This document shows positions 45,087 to 54,985 of a stretch of 64,000 bases of DNA, one piece after another (the stretch's first letter is position 1; each line of letters opens with the position of its first letter). The stretch is from positions 47,583 through 111,582 of the forward strand of contig JAJXZT010000017.1 of the NCBI GenBank assembly GCA_021779935.1. The letters are read 5' to 3'. Origin of the DNA: Acidobacteriota bacterium. Lineage in GTDB: Bacteria > Acidobacteriota > Terriglobia > Terriglobales > Acidobacteriaceae. The notes beneath the pieces were generated by a model. The model was not told the DNA's origin and ran no database searches. It worked only from the letters and a program-made list of their open reading frames with translations. The translations under genes and the position numbers were made by a program.

Positions 45087-46226
45087 TTATTCAACATAGA
45101 TGCGCGGCACGCGCGGAGAAAGTCCGCAGAGAATTTCGTAGACTACCGTGTCCGCGAACCGCGCATGTTCCGTCGCCGGAACAAAGCAGCGCTCGCTCTT
45201 GCCGATCAGGATGACCTCGTCGCCAATCGATGCGCCCGCAACGGCGGTCACGTCGAGTGTCGTGAGGTCCATGGAGATATTGCCGGCGATGGGAACATAT
45301 TGATCGCGCACGATAACCCGCCCGCGGTTCGAGAGGTGGCGCGTGAAGCCGTCGCCATAACCGACGGGAACAATGGCGATGCGCGAGGGAGCTTTGGTCA
45401 CGAAGCGCCCGTTGTATCCGATGGCCCGCCCCGGCGGAACGTCACGCAGCGCGATGATGCGAGTCTTCCAGGTGAGAACGGGCTCCAGGTTGAGATGGGG
45501 CGCAGGAATCTCCGCACCAGTGAGGGGAAGCTCGTAGCCGTAGAGCAGAATTCCCGGGCGCACCATGTTGTTCCAGGTGTTGGGGCGGGCAACCACGGCG
45601 GCGCTGTTTGCCAGGTGGCGATAAACCGGCCTCAAGCCCGATGCTTCCACCGTCTGTCGCACCTCGGCGAAGCGCGCGATTTGTCCTTCCGCATCGGCGG
45701 CTCCCATGACTTCAGAGGACGCCAGGTGGCTGAAGAGGCCTTCCAGTTGGATGTAGCGCGAAGCCTTGAGCCGCTCCAGAAAGTCCGGCAGATCGGCCAT
45801 TGGCAGGCCCAGGCGTGTCATGCCGGTGTCGACCTTGAGATGCACGGCGATGCTCTTCTCCGGACGCCCCAATGCCTCGGCCGCGCGCTCCAGTGAGTCG
45901 ATGTGCTCCACGGTTGCGATGGCCGGCGTCAGTTCGTGGCGAATGATCGCCTCTTCCTCGCCGCGCCAGAAACCGGTCATGACCAGGATGCGCGTGCGTA
46001 CACCTGCCTCGCGTACGGCAACTCCCTCTTCGGTGGAGGTGACCCCGAGAAACTTTGCGCCGGCTTCCTCCAGCGCCTGCGAGACACGAACCACTCCGTG
46101 TCCATAGGCGTCGCACTTCACCACGGCGCAAACCGTTGTCTGTGGGGACACGTGGCTGGCAACAACATGAAAGTTGTGCGCGAGAGCCGAGAAAGAAATC
46201 TCCGCCCAGTTGGGGCGCGTTTGCAT
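45087..46226 (-). CDS. alr: Alanine racemase
   Basis: PLP enzyme making D-alanine for peptidoglycan. 379 residues counted from MQTRPNWAEISFSAL, the usual start for the family; the frame is open 21 codons upstream. PLP Lys37 lies in AVVKCDAYGHG, where most Alr have VKADAYGHG; HLKVDTGMTRLG, LANSAAVV, GILLYGYEL, the catalytic Tyr in AIGYNGRF and GNISMDLTTLDV are all present. Downstream end converges with no gene for about 80 bases. Confidence 0.94.
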   Translation of the reverse strand: MQTRPNWAEISFSALAHNFHVVASHVSPQTTVCAVVKCDAYGHGVVRVSQALEEAGAKFLGVTSTEEGVAVREAGVRTRILVMTGFWRGEEEAIIRHELTPAIATVEHIDSLERAAEALGRPEKSIAVHLKVDTGMTRLGLPMADLPDFLERLKASRYIQLEGLFSHLASSEVMGAADAEGQIARFAEVRQTVEASGLRPVYRHLANSAAVVARPNTWNNMVRPGILLYGYELPLTGAEIPAPHLNLEPVLTWKTRIIALRDVPPGRAIGYNGRFVTKAPSRIAIVPVGYGDGFTRHLSNRGRVIVRDQYVPIAGNISMDLTTLDVTAVAGASIGDEVILIGKSERCFVPATEHARFADTVVYEILCGLSPRVPRIYVE

Positions 46227-46328
46227 GGAGAACTTTTGCTGGGTCGAGGCCAAAAATGCAATCCTAAAAAGAGCGATTATAAACGGCACGTTCCGCAGCC
46301 ACGTCCGGCATCGAGAAACAACGACGCA

Positions 46329-47114
46329 TCAATCGCCGGAATACTCCGACTGCCGGGTAGCAAACACCCCGTAGAGCAGTATCTGCCAGAACATCAGTGC
46401 AATGAAAATCACTACCAGCATCACAATGAACTTCTTCTGTAAGGATGGCGTACTGGGATCGCCCACAAGGGTGAACGCCCGCGCGATGGCTCCGGCCGTC
46501 GCCACTACACTCATAGATACCCACACCAGCAGTTTGCGCATCGGAGACAGCCGGGAGGCAACTCCCTCGACGGGCTGGGCTCTGCGATACCAGGCCGCGC
46601 ATACATAGCCCATCACAACGAGTCCGAAGAGGCTGCTGGCATACTGCAAGACGTTGTATATCGTCGTAGCTCCCAGCCAGGGTGCATGAACTCCAATACG
46701 CAGCCATGCTATGTGATTCGTCACCCACGTGCTGCCGTGAGTAAACGAGTCCCATAGCAGGTGAGTGCCGATCCCGATCATCAGCGAGAGGAGTATCCGC
46801 AGGAATCTCTTCGTTCCTCCAAACCGGAAGGTCCGCAAGAGCGGCTTCAGGCGCATCTCCAGTCGAGCGGGCATCAGGTCCACCATCGGCTGTTTCATCG
46901 CGGCATGAAAAAGCCAGAGCACGAATAACGCCGCAGGCAGGGTGAATGTGAACACTCCGGGAAAGCTGTGGCCCATGCGATGCCCCGGAGCGAGATCGAG
47001 GAAGTATTCAAAATCCGGCGCAATGCTGCCGACGATCAGGGCAGACCAGACGAGTGCCTCCCTCTTGCGTAGGGGGACAACTGCGGCGACATGGGCAGGC
47101 GTAAACGGCATCAC
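46329..47114 (-). CDS. DUF4184 family membrane protein
   Basis: 261 residues. The start MPFTPAHVAAVVPLRKR and SALIVGSIAPDFEYFL ... MGHSFPGV are the DUF4184 signature, and GIGTHLLWDSFTHG supplies the second His/Asp cluster, similar to phospholipase C/P1-nuclease-like membrane hydrolases. Six membrane spans can be counted. No biochemical role is proven. It sits between dnaB and alr on the same strand with gaps of 60 and 100 bases. Confidence 0.85.
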   Translation of the reverse strand: MMPFTPAHVAAVVPLRKREALVWSALIVGSIAPDFEYFLDLAPGHRMGHSFPGVFTFTLPAALFVLWLFHAAMKQPMVDLMPARLEMRLKPLLRTFRFGGTKRFLRILLSLMIGIGTHLLWDSFTHGSTWVTNHIAWLRIGVHAPWLGATTIYNVLQYASSLFGLVVMGYVCAAWYRRAQPVEGVASRLSPMRKLLVWVSMSVVATAGAIARAFTLVGDPSTPSLQKKFIVMLVVIFIALMFWQILLYGVFATRQSEYSGD

Positions 47115-47174
47115 CTTTATTATGCGCCGAATCGCAATTTCGCGGGGGGAAGCCCTCTGGCTAAATGGCGAGAC

Positions 47175-48551
47175 TCAGTCTTGTAACCACTCGCTCCGGT
47201 CCAGTGTTTCAAACCGGGTGGACTGCTTTATGAACGCGAGTTGAATGGTGCCGGTCGGGCCGTTGCGCTGCTTGCCAATAATCAGCTTGGCCTTGTTCTC
47301 GAGGTCGGGATCGTTGCGGTTGTAGTACTCGGGACGGTAAAGGAACATCACGACGTCGGCGTCCTGCTCGATTGAACCCGATTCGCGAAGGTCGGAGAGT
47401 TTTGGCTCTGCGTCCTTGGCGCCGCGCGTTTCCGGAGCACGGCTCAACTGCGAGAGCGCGACGACCGGCACGCGCAATTCCTTCGCAATCGCCTTCAGGC
47501 CGCGCGAGATCGCCGAAACTTCCTGCGTACGGTTCTCGTAGCGTCGACCGCCGGGAGCGCTGGCCGCCATCAGTTGCAGATAGTCGATCACGACGAGATC
47601 GAGCCCCGTGGTCTGGTGCATGCGCCGCGCCTTGGCGCGCAACTCGGTCAGCGAAATGCCCGGGGTGTCGTCGATGAAGATTGGAGCCTCCATCAGGACC
47701 TCCAACCCCTGGCGCAATTTTGCGATGTCGTCCTTGCCGAGAAATCCGGTGCGCATCTTGTGCGAGTCCACGCGCGCCTGCGAACACAACATGCGGTTGA
47801 CCAGCGCCTCACGCGACATTTCCAGCGAGAAAACGGCAACCTTGGCGCCGTTCATCACCGCGGCATTTTCCGCGATGTTGATGGCAAACGCGGTTTTGCC
47901 CATCGAAGGCCGTGCGGCGATGATCACCAGGTCCGACGGTTGCAATCCGCTGGTCAACTCGTCCAGGTCGGCGTAGTGCGTTTCCAGGCCGGTGATCTTC
48001 TTGCCGCGCTCGTAGAGCTTGTCAACGTCGCCGCCAAATGATTCCTTGGCAATCTGGCTGACCGACATCAACTGCTGTCCGCCGCGCTCATCGGTGATCT
48101 GGAAGATCGACGCTTCGGCCGCGTCGACAATCTCTTCCGCCGGGTCGGCCGCCTCCAGTGCGTGCGAGATGACCCCGTTGGCCGCATGAATCAACGAGCG
48201 CAGCATCGCCTTGTCGCGCACGATGCGGATGTAATGCTCGATACTCGTGCGCCGCGGCACCCCGTCGGTAAGCGACGAAAGGTACGCAACGCCACCGACG
48301 GCTTCCAGTTCCTTGTGTCGGCTCAGTTCCTCGCTGATCGTGATCAGATCGATCGGACGGCCATTCTCGCTGAGTTCCGCAATGGACGCATAGATGCGGC
48401 GGTGCGCGTCAAGGAAGAAGTGATCGGGCTTCAGTTCGGAGAGAGCCTCGTTTTGCAGATCATTGTCGAGAATGATCGCGCCGAGAATAGAGCGTTCCGC
48501 ATCGGGTGCTGCCGGAAGTCCGCGGTCGAGGCTGTAGTCGGTGGAAGCCAT
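47175..48551 (-). CDS. dnaB: Replicative DNA helicase
   Basis: The ring helicase of the replication fork. 458 residues: N-terminal domain (about 15-120, APDAERSILGAIILDN ... RTSIEHYIRIV), then the RecA-like motor with Walker A ARPSMGKTAFA at 213-223, Walker B DLVVIDYLQLM, and LSQLSRAPETR, LSDLRESGSIEQDADVVMFLYR. No intein is present. The upstream side contains word repeats and the hairpin-rich non-coding block. Confidence 0.97.
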   Translation of the reverse strand: MASTDYSLDRGLPAAPDAERSILGAIILDNDLQNEALSELKPDHFFLDAHRRIYASIAELSENGRPIDLITISEELSRHKELEAVGGVAYLSSLTDGVPRRTSIEHYIRIVRDKAMLRSLIHAANGVISHALEAADPAEEIVDAAEASIFQITDERGGQQLMSVSQIAKESFGGDVDKLYERGKKITGLETHYADLDELTSGLQPSDLVIIAARPSMGKTAFAINIAENAAVMNGAKVAVFSLEMSREALVNRMLCSQARVDSHKMRTGFLGKDDIAKLRQGLEVLMEAPIFIDDTPGISLTELRAKARRMHQTTGLDLVVIDYLQLMAASAPGGRRYENRTQEVSAISRGLKAIAKELRVPVVALSQLSRAPETRGAKDAEPKLSDLRESGSIEQDADVVMFLYRPEYYNRNDPDLENKAKLIIGKQRNGPTGTIQLAFIKQSTRFETLDRSEWLQD

Positions 48552-48563
48552 GAAAGAGTCTTT

Positions 48564-48589
48564 GGTCGTTAGCCGTTAGTCGTTAGTCG
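48564..48589. repeat. Simple word repeat (cgttagt)
   Basis: ggtcgttagccgttagtcgttagtcg-like iterations just upstream of dnaB; a related iteration of cctaacacctagtgcctaa is at 48719-48757. Confidence 0.55.
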
Positions 48590-48718
48590 TAAAGATGAAC
48601 TGTCAGTCAACGACGATTCCTGATTATGCAAGAGCGCATGGCTGTGCACGTAGTGGAGACTTCGGAAAACTGGTGCGTAATTACAGAAAAAATTGGAACT
48701 TGAATCGCATGCAATTTT

Positions 48719-48757
48719 CGCACCTGGCACCTAACACCTAGTGCCTAATACCTCACG
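48719..48757. repeat. Simple word repeat (cacctaacacctagtgcctaa)
   Basis: Near-iterated words ctggcac, ctaacac, tagtgc, taatac between the hairpin-rich block and dnaB. Confidence 0.45.
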
Positions 48758-48797
48758 ACTAGAAGAAAGCCCGGGGTGCCAGCCGCACCTCCGGGCT
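48758..48797 (-). terminator. Strong minus-strand terminator at the end of the hairpin-rich block
   Basis: On the minus strand AGCCCGG-A-GGTGC pairs with GCACC-CCGGGCT (arms 48785-48797 and 48768-48779) with one bulge, followed by TTCTTCT. No minus-strand protein gene ends here. Confidence 0.7.
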
Positions 48798-49400
48798 CAC
48801 GTATGGCGAAACTCCTCGCGTCGTGTTTCTGCTCCCGCCGCCGTATTGCGGAAACCGGGAGTCTTTGCCTGCTGCTTGCAGCCGCGAACAACGTTCGCGT
48901 CCACTGAAGCGTTGTGCTGCGAGCACATGCGCAACCGTCAAGATTGGCGGTTGTGTGCGAGACCTGAGCCTCACCGCTTCGAGCCGTCCGGCTTGCGCCG
49001 CACGGCACCACGCAGCTTGCAGACTCCCCTTCCGGCTTGCGGACGTCGCCGCCTGTTGCCAAGACAAACGAAGCAGTCTCCGAGTCACCTCGAAGTCCGA
49101 AGCCAACCAGCGGACTTGCGGCCGCCGATCTGGAACCTGCGTACGGCCTGAGCCGTCCGCTGATTCCCGCCACAGTCGGCTGCGATATTCGCGCCGAACC
49201 TGTCGCGTCTCCGCCGTCCCGGCATTGCTGCCGGAACCCGCGTTCCACAACTCACGCCGTGGAACACCCTGCATCGCCTTGCGCCACCGTTTGCCGGGAA
49301 GCACTCCGCTCGGCCCTTTCGCCGTTGCGTTATTGGCAGAGTGCACCAGCGGCAGGCGCTGCTCAAGACACAATCGACACGGGCGTTGTGAAGATGCTGT
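48768..49400 (-). ncRNA. Candidate long structured RNA (undescribed)
   Basis: About 630 bases without a credible protein but with a chain of short perfect hairpins: 48883-48899 (7 bp), 48923-48958 (5+6 bp nested), 49081-49092 (4 bp, loop GTGA on the minus strand), 49093-49117 (7 bp), 49143-49156, 49177-49196 (8 bp with one bulge), 49219-49234 (6 bp, loop GCAA on the minus strand) and 49242-49265 (7 bp). Two loops are GNRA only when read on the minus strand, and the minus strand ends in a strong terminator. This favours a minus-strand transcript. Alternatives: a decayed gene or chance folding of very GC-rich DNA. Confidence 0.4.
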
Positions 49401-49465
49401 GGAATTCTTGGTTTTCTGTGGATGACAAAAGGAAAACGAGGATGAAATTCTGCGATCACAAGTCG

Positions 49466-49494
49466 TTGCACAATTCGCGCGACATTGGTATTGT
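49466..49494 (+). promoter_or_regulatory. Sigma-70-like promoter of the 49515 gene
   Basis: TTGCAC (49466-49471), 17-base spacer, TATTGT (49489-49494); transcription would start about 14 bases before the ATG. Confidence 0.6.
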
Positions 49495-49514
49495 GCCTCC
49501 CTCAGGGAGACGCC

Positions 49515-49976
49515 ATGGCACGAACTCGCATCGCTCTGTTTATCCTGCTCGCTGTCTCAAGCATCGCCTGCGCGCAAGACGTATCGTGGAACTTGCGGAT
49601 TGGCGAAAGACTTCCCAGGGAACTCACACTCACGTCGTACCCACGCCTCTGCACGACCGCTCCCGGACAGACAGACCCTTGCCGGACGCTCACGGTGAAG
49701 AACGTGGATTACACCGTCGCCTGGAACGCGGAGACACGCACCATCACCTATATCTACACGGAAGATCCCACTTTCAAGACCGAGGACAACGTGGAGGTGG
49801 GAACAAAACTTGTGCTCACGGAAAAAGACATCAAGGCATATCCCGGATGGCTGATCGTCAGTGCGCCCACCAAGGACGGTTGGCTGCCGGTAGTGGGCCG
49901 CGGTAACAACCTGCCCAAGCCCGACGCCAGCGGCAAGGTCAAGGTCGAAATCCTGGCCTTCGCAAAGATGAAGTAG
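49515..49976 (+). CDS. Small secreted protein of unknown function
   Basis: 153 residues. Start chosen at the Met preceded by GGGAG (six-base spacing), which gives a clean signal peptide (MARTRIALFILLAVSSIACA). The mature part contains paired Cys (PRLCTTAPGQTDPCRTLTVK) and a beta-rich body (VDYTVAWNAETRTITYIYTEDPTF). I do not recognise a family; a periplasmic role is inferred from the signal. It has its own promoter and terminator. Confidence 0.7.
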   Translation: MARTRIALFILLAVSSIACAQDVSWNLRIGERLPRELTLTSYPRLCTTAPGQTDPCRTLTVKNVDYTVAWNAETRTITYIYTEDPTFKTEDNVEVGTKLVLTEKDIKAYPGWLIVSAPTKDGWLPVVGRGNNLPKPDASGKVKVEILAFAKMK

Positions 49977-49993
49977 GCAGCGCGCAAAAAACA

Positions 49994-50019
49994 AAAGGCA
50001 CGATCGAAACCGTGCCTTT
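49994..50019. terminator. Bidirectional terminator between the 49515 gene and rpoD
   Basis: AAAGGCACG pairs with CGTGCCTTT around an eight-base loop; A- and T-rich on both sides. Confidence 0.8.
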
Positions 50020-50045
50020 GCCATGTCTTGTCAAACCGCGGCGAA

Positions 50046-51734
50046 CTAGTCGTGAACCCCGTCCATGAATGCCCTCAGCTTGCGGCTGCGCGACGGATGA
50101 CGCAATTTGCGCAACGCCTTCGCCTCTATCTGCCGGATGCGTTCGCGGGTTACGGCGAACGACTGGCCGACTTCCTCCAGCGTGTGCTCGCTGCCGTCCT
50201 CCAGTCCAAAGCGCATCTTGATGACCTTCTCTTCCCTCGGAGTCAGCGTGCGTAGTACCTGCGCCGTCTGCTCCTTCAGGTTGACGTTGATCACCGCCTC
50301 GGCGGGAGAGACTACCGCGCGATCCTCAATGAAGTCGCCAAGGTGCGAATCTTCCTCTTCACCAATCGGCGTCTCCAGCGAAATCGGCTCTTGTGCGATC
50401 TTCAGCACTTTGCGCACCTTCGCCACGGGGATGTCCATCCTCTTGGCGATTTCTTCCGAAGTAGGTTCGCGTCCCAGTTCCTGCACAAGCTGGCGCGAAG
50501 TGCGGATCAGCTTGTTGATGGTTTCGATCATGTGCACCGGGATGCGAATGGTCCGCGCCTGGTCGGCAATGGCGCGCGTGATCGCCTGCCGAATCCACCA
50601 CGTCGCGTAGGTCGAGAACTTGTAGCCACGCCGGTACTCGAACTTGTCCACCGCCTTCATCAGGCCGATGTTGCCTTCCTGGATGAGGTCGAGGAATTGC
50701 AGTCCGCGGTTGGTGTATTTCTTCGCAATGGAGACCACCAGGCGGAGGTTCGCTTCAATGAGCTCGCGCTTGGCGTGCTCGGCGTCCATATCGCCCTGTA
50801 TGATCTCGCGCTGCGTCCGCTTCAGGTCCGGATACGTTGCGCCGGCTTCCTGCTCGATCCGTTCCAGGTCGCTCTTGACGGTGCGAATCTGGCGGCGGAT
50901 TTCCTTCTTCGGCTCTTCGCCCTTGGTGTACTCCAGACGGGTTTCCAGGTTGTGCGTCTGGCGGTCGAGAGCCTTCATGCTCTCCACCGTCTTGTTGACG
51001 CGCTCGATCAGCCGCTTGCGCTCGGAGTTGGTGAAGCCGAGCTTGCGGATGACCTTGGAAACCTGTATCTGTTCACGTCCTAGGGCCCAGCGGGTCTTGC
51101 GGTATTCGCGCGCGCGCTTCTTTTCCTTCGCGGGAATCTCGGCCAGCTTTGCCGCGAGCTGTTGTGATTTCTTGTAGTGCTTGTTCAGCTCGTCGATACG
51201 GCCGGTGATGTCCTTGAGACGGTTGAGGAGCACGTCTTCCGTGATTTCCTCTTCGTCGAAGACTACGATTTCCTTGATGGAGCGAACGCCGCGCTTCAGG
51301 TCGTCGCCAATGGCGCAGACCTCGCGGATGATGATCGGAGAGCGCGAAAGCGCTTTCAGCACACGAAGCTGTCCGCGTTCGATGCGCTTGGCGATTTCTA
51401 CTTCGCCTTCGCGCGTCAACAGCGGGACGGTGCCCATCTCGCGCAGATACATGCGGACGGGATCGTTGGTCTTTTCCAGCGCGCCAGGCGTCAGGTCAAG
51501 CTCAACGTCTTCACCAGCTTCAATGTCCTCGAATTTTTTCTCCGAAGGTAGCTTAGGGCCTTCCAGTACATCAATGCCCTGCGTGCCGATTGTCGTCAGA
51601 AGATCGTCAAGATCGTCTGCCGAATGCAGGTCGTTGGGGAGTAGATCGTTGACCTCGTTATAGGTCAGGTATCCCTTTTCCTTCCCTGCATCAATCAGCT
51701 TTTTAATGTCGTCGAACTTGTCGTCGAGAGCCAA
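50046..51734 (-). CDS. rpoD: Primary RNA polymerase sigma factor (RpoD, sigma-70)
   Basis: 562 residues. Region 1.1 at the start ([33 protein letters not shown]), region 1.2 [12 protein letters not shown], a charged non-conserved insert (about 150-330), region 2 [58 protein letters not shown], region 3 and region 4 [15 protein letters not shown] ... [26 protein letters not shown]. All promoter-contact motifs are intact, so this is the housekeeping sigma. dnaG lies upstream in the same direction, the macromolecular-synthesis order without rpsU. Confidence 0.97.
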   Translation of the reverse strand: MALDDKFDDIKKLIDAGKEKGYLTYNEVNDLLPNDLHSADDLDDLLTTIGTQGIDVLEGPKLPSEKKFEDIEAGEDVELDLTPGALEKTNDPVRMYLREMGTVPLLTREGEVEIAKRIERGQLRVLKALSRSPIIIREVCAIGDDLKRGVRSIKEIVVFDEEEITEDVLLNRLKDITGRIDELNKHYKKSQQLAAKLAEIPAKEKKRAREYRKTRWALGREQIQVSKVIRKLGFTNSERKRLIERVNKTVESMKALDRQTHNLETRLEYTKGEEPKKEIRRQIRTVKSDLERIEQEAGATYPDLKRTQREIIQGDMDAEHAKRELIEANLRLVVSIAKKYTNRGLQFLDLIQEGNIGLMKAVDKFEYRRGYKFSTYATWWIRQAITRAIADQARTIRIPVHMIETINKLIRTSRQLVQELGREPTSEEIAKRMDIPVAKVRKVLKIAQEPISLETPIGEEEDSHLGDFIEDRAVVSPAEAVINVNLKEQTAQVLRTLTPREEKVIKMRFGLEDGSEHTLEEVGQSFAVTRERIRQIEAKALRKLRHPSRSRKLRAFMDGVHD

Positions 51735-52045
51735 GACTGTTTATCCTTCAAAAACGGCGCCTTTTCCGGCTGCCCACAAAGTCGCACACTGCGGCGGGGT
51801 CGGCTTTTGCAGCCGACACAGGCAGAAACTTACGTATTTTATCATGCACGTATCGCGCGTTTTTGGGCCGCGCCAACCCGTTCAGCCGCCGCAGTGCTGA
51901 TTTGCCTACAATGTTAGATGGTCGCACGAGAGGAGAGGTTGCGGATAAAAATCGGCTCAATTCTCACTAAGTAGTTGGTATTCCAATTGCTTACAAAAGT
52001 CAGCTTTAGCCGATCTACCACACTCCGCAGCCGTCGTTTAGCCAC
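51735..52045. other. Gap between dnaG and rpoD
   Basis: About 310 bases, relatively AT-rich near 51850-52010. I cannot identify a consensus promoter with confidence. If dnaG and rpoD are not one transcript, the rpoD promoter must lie here. Confidence 0.4.
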
Positions 52046-53893
52046 CTATTCGGGTGTAAGTACCACCAATCGAAGGGCTTTGTCGATTTCGAGCTTCTCC
52101 TGCAACAGCCGCGTCATCGTCTGGATGTCGTTGCGGCGCTCGGCCTCGCCAATTTCGTGCTTGAGTTCGCGCTGCCGTGCCTCCAGATGCCGTCGACGAA
52201 GCGCCTCCACAACTCCGTGCAGCAGGTGAGGGGTCAACTTCTCCTCGTCCTTCATCAGCACAGAGGCAAGCAGCCTGCGATCTGCCTCTTCCAGCGGCAG
52301 GGCCATGGGGTCCATGCCCTCTTCGGCCGCCTTCAGCAACAAGCCCAGCAACGTCTCGGTATGCAACCCGCGGTGTAACTGCTCAGAAACCAGCGTGTAG
52401 TGAACCTGTTCGGCCGGATTAAACACGGCCTCGTCGCCATTTTCGTCGACATACGTGGTGGCCAGCTCCGACCCTCCGGCCAGCGCCCGGATCAATACCC
52501 GCTCGGCGTCGGTAATCTGTATCTCCTGCGGTGTCATCACCTTGGAAGCGGAACGTGCCGAAGCCACATGGCGAAGTTCCTGGCGCAGCACCGCCGAATC
52601 GATCTGTAACTTCTGCGCAATGTCCGCCGCCAGTTCGTCGCGCACAATGCGGCTGGGGACGCGCTGAATATGAGGCAGCAGATAGTTGAGCGCCTTCGCC
52701 TTCCCTTCCGGCGTGCGCAGCGGGAACTGCGTGCGCGCGCGCTCAATCAGGTAATCGAAGTACTTCTGCGAGCGGCGCAGCGCTTCGGTGTATGCCGCCA
52801 CGCCTTTTTTGCGGACAAACAGGTCCGGGTCAAAACCGGGTTCCAGCGTCAAGACGCGGATTTCGAAGTCTTCTCCCACCAGCAGCGTCAGCGAACGCTC
52901 GGCAGCCGCCGCACCTGCCGTGTCCGGATCAAAGTTCACCACGATCTTCTTCGAGAAGCGCGCCAGTAGCTTCGCCTGTATCTCCGTAAACGCCGTGCCC
53001 GACGAGGCAATAACGTTATGGAAGCCGGCGTTGAAAACCGAGATGCAGTCCATCTGGCCTTCGACGAGGATCACGTAATCGAGACGGCGAATCGCCTCTT
53101 TCGCAAGATGCAGATTGAAGAGCACGCGCGACTTTGAGTAGATCGGCGTCTCGGGAGAGTTCAGATACTTCGGGCCCGACTTTTCATCCGCGGCGAGCGT
53201 CCTCCCGGTGAAGGCGATAACCTTGCCGGACTCATTGCAGATGGGAAACACCACGCGATTGCGAAACTTGGAGTAAAGCGCCGACTTCTGCGCCTGGCTG
53301 TCGCCTGCGGGGGGTTCCTTGTCTTTCCATGAGAAGAGCCCCGACTCGCGCAACAAATCCTCATCGGCCTCGCCCTTCAGGCGGTCGCGCAACAGGAAGC
53401 CCGACTCCGGCGCAAATCCTATGCGAAAGCGCTCGATTGCCTCGGCGTTCAAGCCGCGTCCCGCAAGGTATTCGCGCGCATAGGCCGCTTCCGGCTTTCG
53501 TAATTGCTCCTGGAAGAATCGGCACGCCGACTCATGCAGGTCGAGCAGGACGCCGCGAACCTTGGCCTCGTGCGCTTCCTGCGGCGAGTTGAACTGCATC
53601 TTCGGGAGGTCGATGCCCAGTTTCTGCGCCACCAACCGCACGGCTTCCGGAAAGGTTATGTTCTCGATCTTCTGGATAAAACTGAAAACATCGCCGGAGG
53701 CTCCGCAACCGAAGCAGTGATAGAACTGGCGCGTGGCATGCACGGAAAACGATGGCGTCTTCTCGTTGTGGAAGGGACACAGACCCGAGTAATTCTGCGC
53801 TCCGGCACGTCGCAGGTTCACGTACTCGCCCACGATTCGGACGATGTCAGCCTGTTGTTTTACCGTGTACGCAAAATCTCCGGGGTTTGCCAT
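52046..53893 (-). CDS. dnaG: DNA primase
   Basis: Makes RNA primers for replication. 615 residues from MANPGDFAYTVKQQ; an earlier in-frame start is unlikely because conserved sequence begins here. Zinc-binding domain C39-x2-H42 ... C60-x2-C63, RNA polymerase domain with FPICNESGKVIAFTGRTL, toprim EGQMDCISVFNAGFHNVIASSGTA and NFDPDTAGAAA, and a C-terminal helicase-binding domain (about 430-615). Upstream of rpoD in the same direction; both may share a transcript. Confidence 0.96.
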   Translation of the reverse strand: MANPGDFAYTVKQQADIVRIVGEYVNLRRAGAQNYSGLCPFHNEKTPSFSVHATRQFYHCFGCGASGDVFSFIQKIENITFPEAVRLVAQKLGIDLPKMQFNSPQEAHEAKVRGVLLDLHESACRFFQEQLRKPEAAYAREYLAGRGLNAEAIERFRIGFAPESGFLLRDRLKGEADEDLLRESGLFSWKDKEPPAGDSQAQKSALYSKFRNRVVFPICNESGKVIAFTGRTLAADEKSGPKYLNSPETPIYSKSRVLFNLHLAKEAIRRLDYVILVEGQMDCISVFNAGFHNVIASSGTAFTEIQAKLLARFSKKIVVNFDPDTAGAAAAERSLTLLVGEDFEIRVLTLEPGFDPDLFVRKKGVAAYTEALRRSQKYFDYLIERARTQFPLRTPEGKAKALNYLLPHIQRVPSRIVRDELAADIAQKLQIDSAVLRQELRHVASARSASKVMTPQEIQITDAERVLIRALAGGSELATTYVDENGDEAVFNPAEQVHYTLVSEQLHRGLHTETLLGLLLKAAEEGMDPMALPLEEADRRLLASVLMKDEEKLTPHLLHGVVEALRRRHLEARQRELKHEIGEAERRNDIQTMTRLLQEKLEIDKALRLVVLTPE

Positions 53894-54152
53894 CCTGACT
53901 AGTGTGCACGAAGCCGCCCGGAATCGTACACGCTGATTCCGTGAAATCGTTGCCAAGTTTGTGGAAATCCTGTGCAACAGAGCGACTTACGGTGCAAGGG
54001 TGAGGGAATCTATGGCGCCTGCAGAGACGCAACAGGCTGGCAGTACCTTATTGGCCCGAATCGAACCAAATCGTTGGCAGTGAATTCTGTTTCATTTGCA
54101 TCCGCGGTTGCCGGCATTTACCCTCGTCGGCTTGCTGTAATTGGAGGATTTG

Positions 54153-54968
54153 ATGAAACGGCTCTATTTGCTTGCTCTTACTACATTGTGTTCCTCGCTG
54201 CTTGTTGCGCAGGTTCCGAAGCTGACTCCACAGGAGATTATCGCCAGGCACCTCGCTTCAATCGGCACACCCGAAGCGCGCGCTACGCTCAGTTACCTGG
54301 AATGGACCGGGACAGCGGATATGCGCACGACGCGCGGCGGGGCGGGCAGTGGATCGGCAACGCTCATCTCGGACGGAACTAAGGTCAAGTTCGCGATGAA
54401 ATTCCAGTTTCAGTACTATTTCGGCGATCAATTCGTTTACGACGGTAAGAAGGTAATGATCTCCCACGCCAACGATGGCAGCCGCTCGCCGATGGCACAA
54501 ATGCTGTTCCTGCAAGAGTCGATTCTTCGCGACGGTATCTTTGGCGGCGAACTTTCCACGGCCTGGCCTCTCTATGACGCCAAACTGCGGGGCGGCAAGA
54601 TCGGTTATGACGGTGTCAAGAAACTCGATGGGCGAGACGTCTACCAACTCTCTTATCGTCCCAAGGGCAGCGGTGACGAATTGACCGTCAAATTGTTTTT
54701 CGACGCGGTGAACTTCCGACATGTCAAGACGACCTACGAGATCGTGGTTCCGTCAGGGATTGGCTCCGCGTCCAACGACAAACTCGCGCCCACGCAGGAC
54801 GCCATCTACCTCTTAGAAGAGAGCTTCAGCGACTTCCGCCAGCTTGGACCGCTCACGTTGCCGGTTCATTACAAGCTGACGTACACCTCCAACAACAGCA
54901 ACGCAGGCAATTGGATGTTCGACGTTGATTACAAGACTGTGAACGGACAGAAGCTGCCGGGAGAGTAA
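54153..54968 (+). CDS. Secreted LolA/outer-membrane-lipoprotein-sorting-like protein
   Basis: 271 residues; GGAGG five bases before ATG 54153 fixes the start and rules out a TTG four codons upstream. Signal peptide MKRLYLLALTTLCSSLLVAQ, then EIIARHLASIGTPEARATL, LEWTGTADMR, VKFAMKFQFQYYFGDQFVYDGKKV and a set of beta strands as in LolA/LppX-type half-barrels that carry lipids or lipoproteins. Assignment rests on pattern, not on a catalytic motif. Terminator follows. Confidence 0.65.
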   Translation: MKRLYLLALTTLCSSLLVAQVPKLTPQEIIARHLASIGTPEARATLSYLEWTGTADMRTTRGGAGSGSATLISDGTKVKFAMKFQFQYYFGDQFVYDGKKVMISHANDGSRSPMAQMLFLQESILRDGIFGGELSTAWPLYDAKLRGGKIGYDGVKKLDGRDVYQLSYRPKGSGDELTVKLFFDAVNFRHVKTTYEIVVPSGIGSASNDKLAPTQDAIYLLEESFSDFRQLGPLTLPVHYKLTYTSNNSNAGNWMFDVDYKTVNGQKLPGE

Positions 54969-54985
54969 TTCGCTTTATCCCTGCG

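Noticed and set aside
48745..49425. Several long open frames on both strands in the hairpin-rich block
   Set aside because: Three or more frames are open at once, as expected in very GC-rich DNA. None has a ribosome site with a protein-like composition or family motif, and Arg, Cys and Ser dominate.
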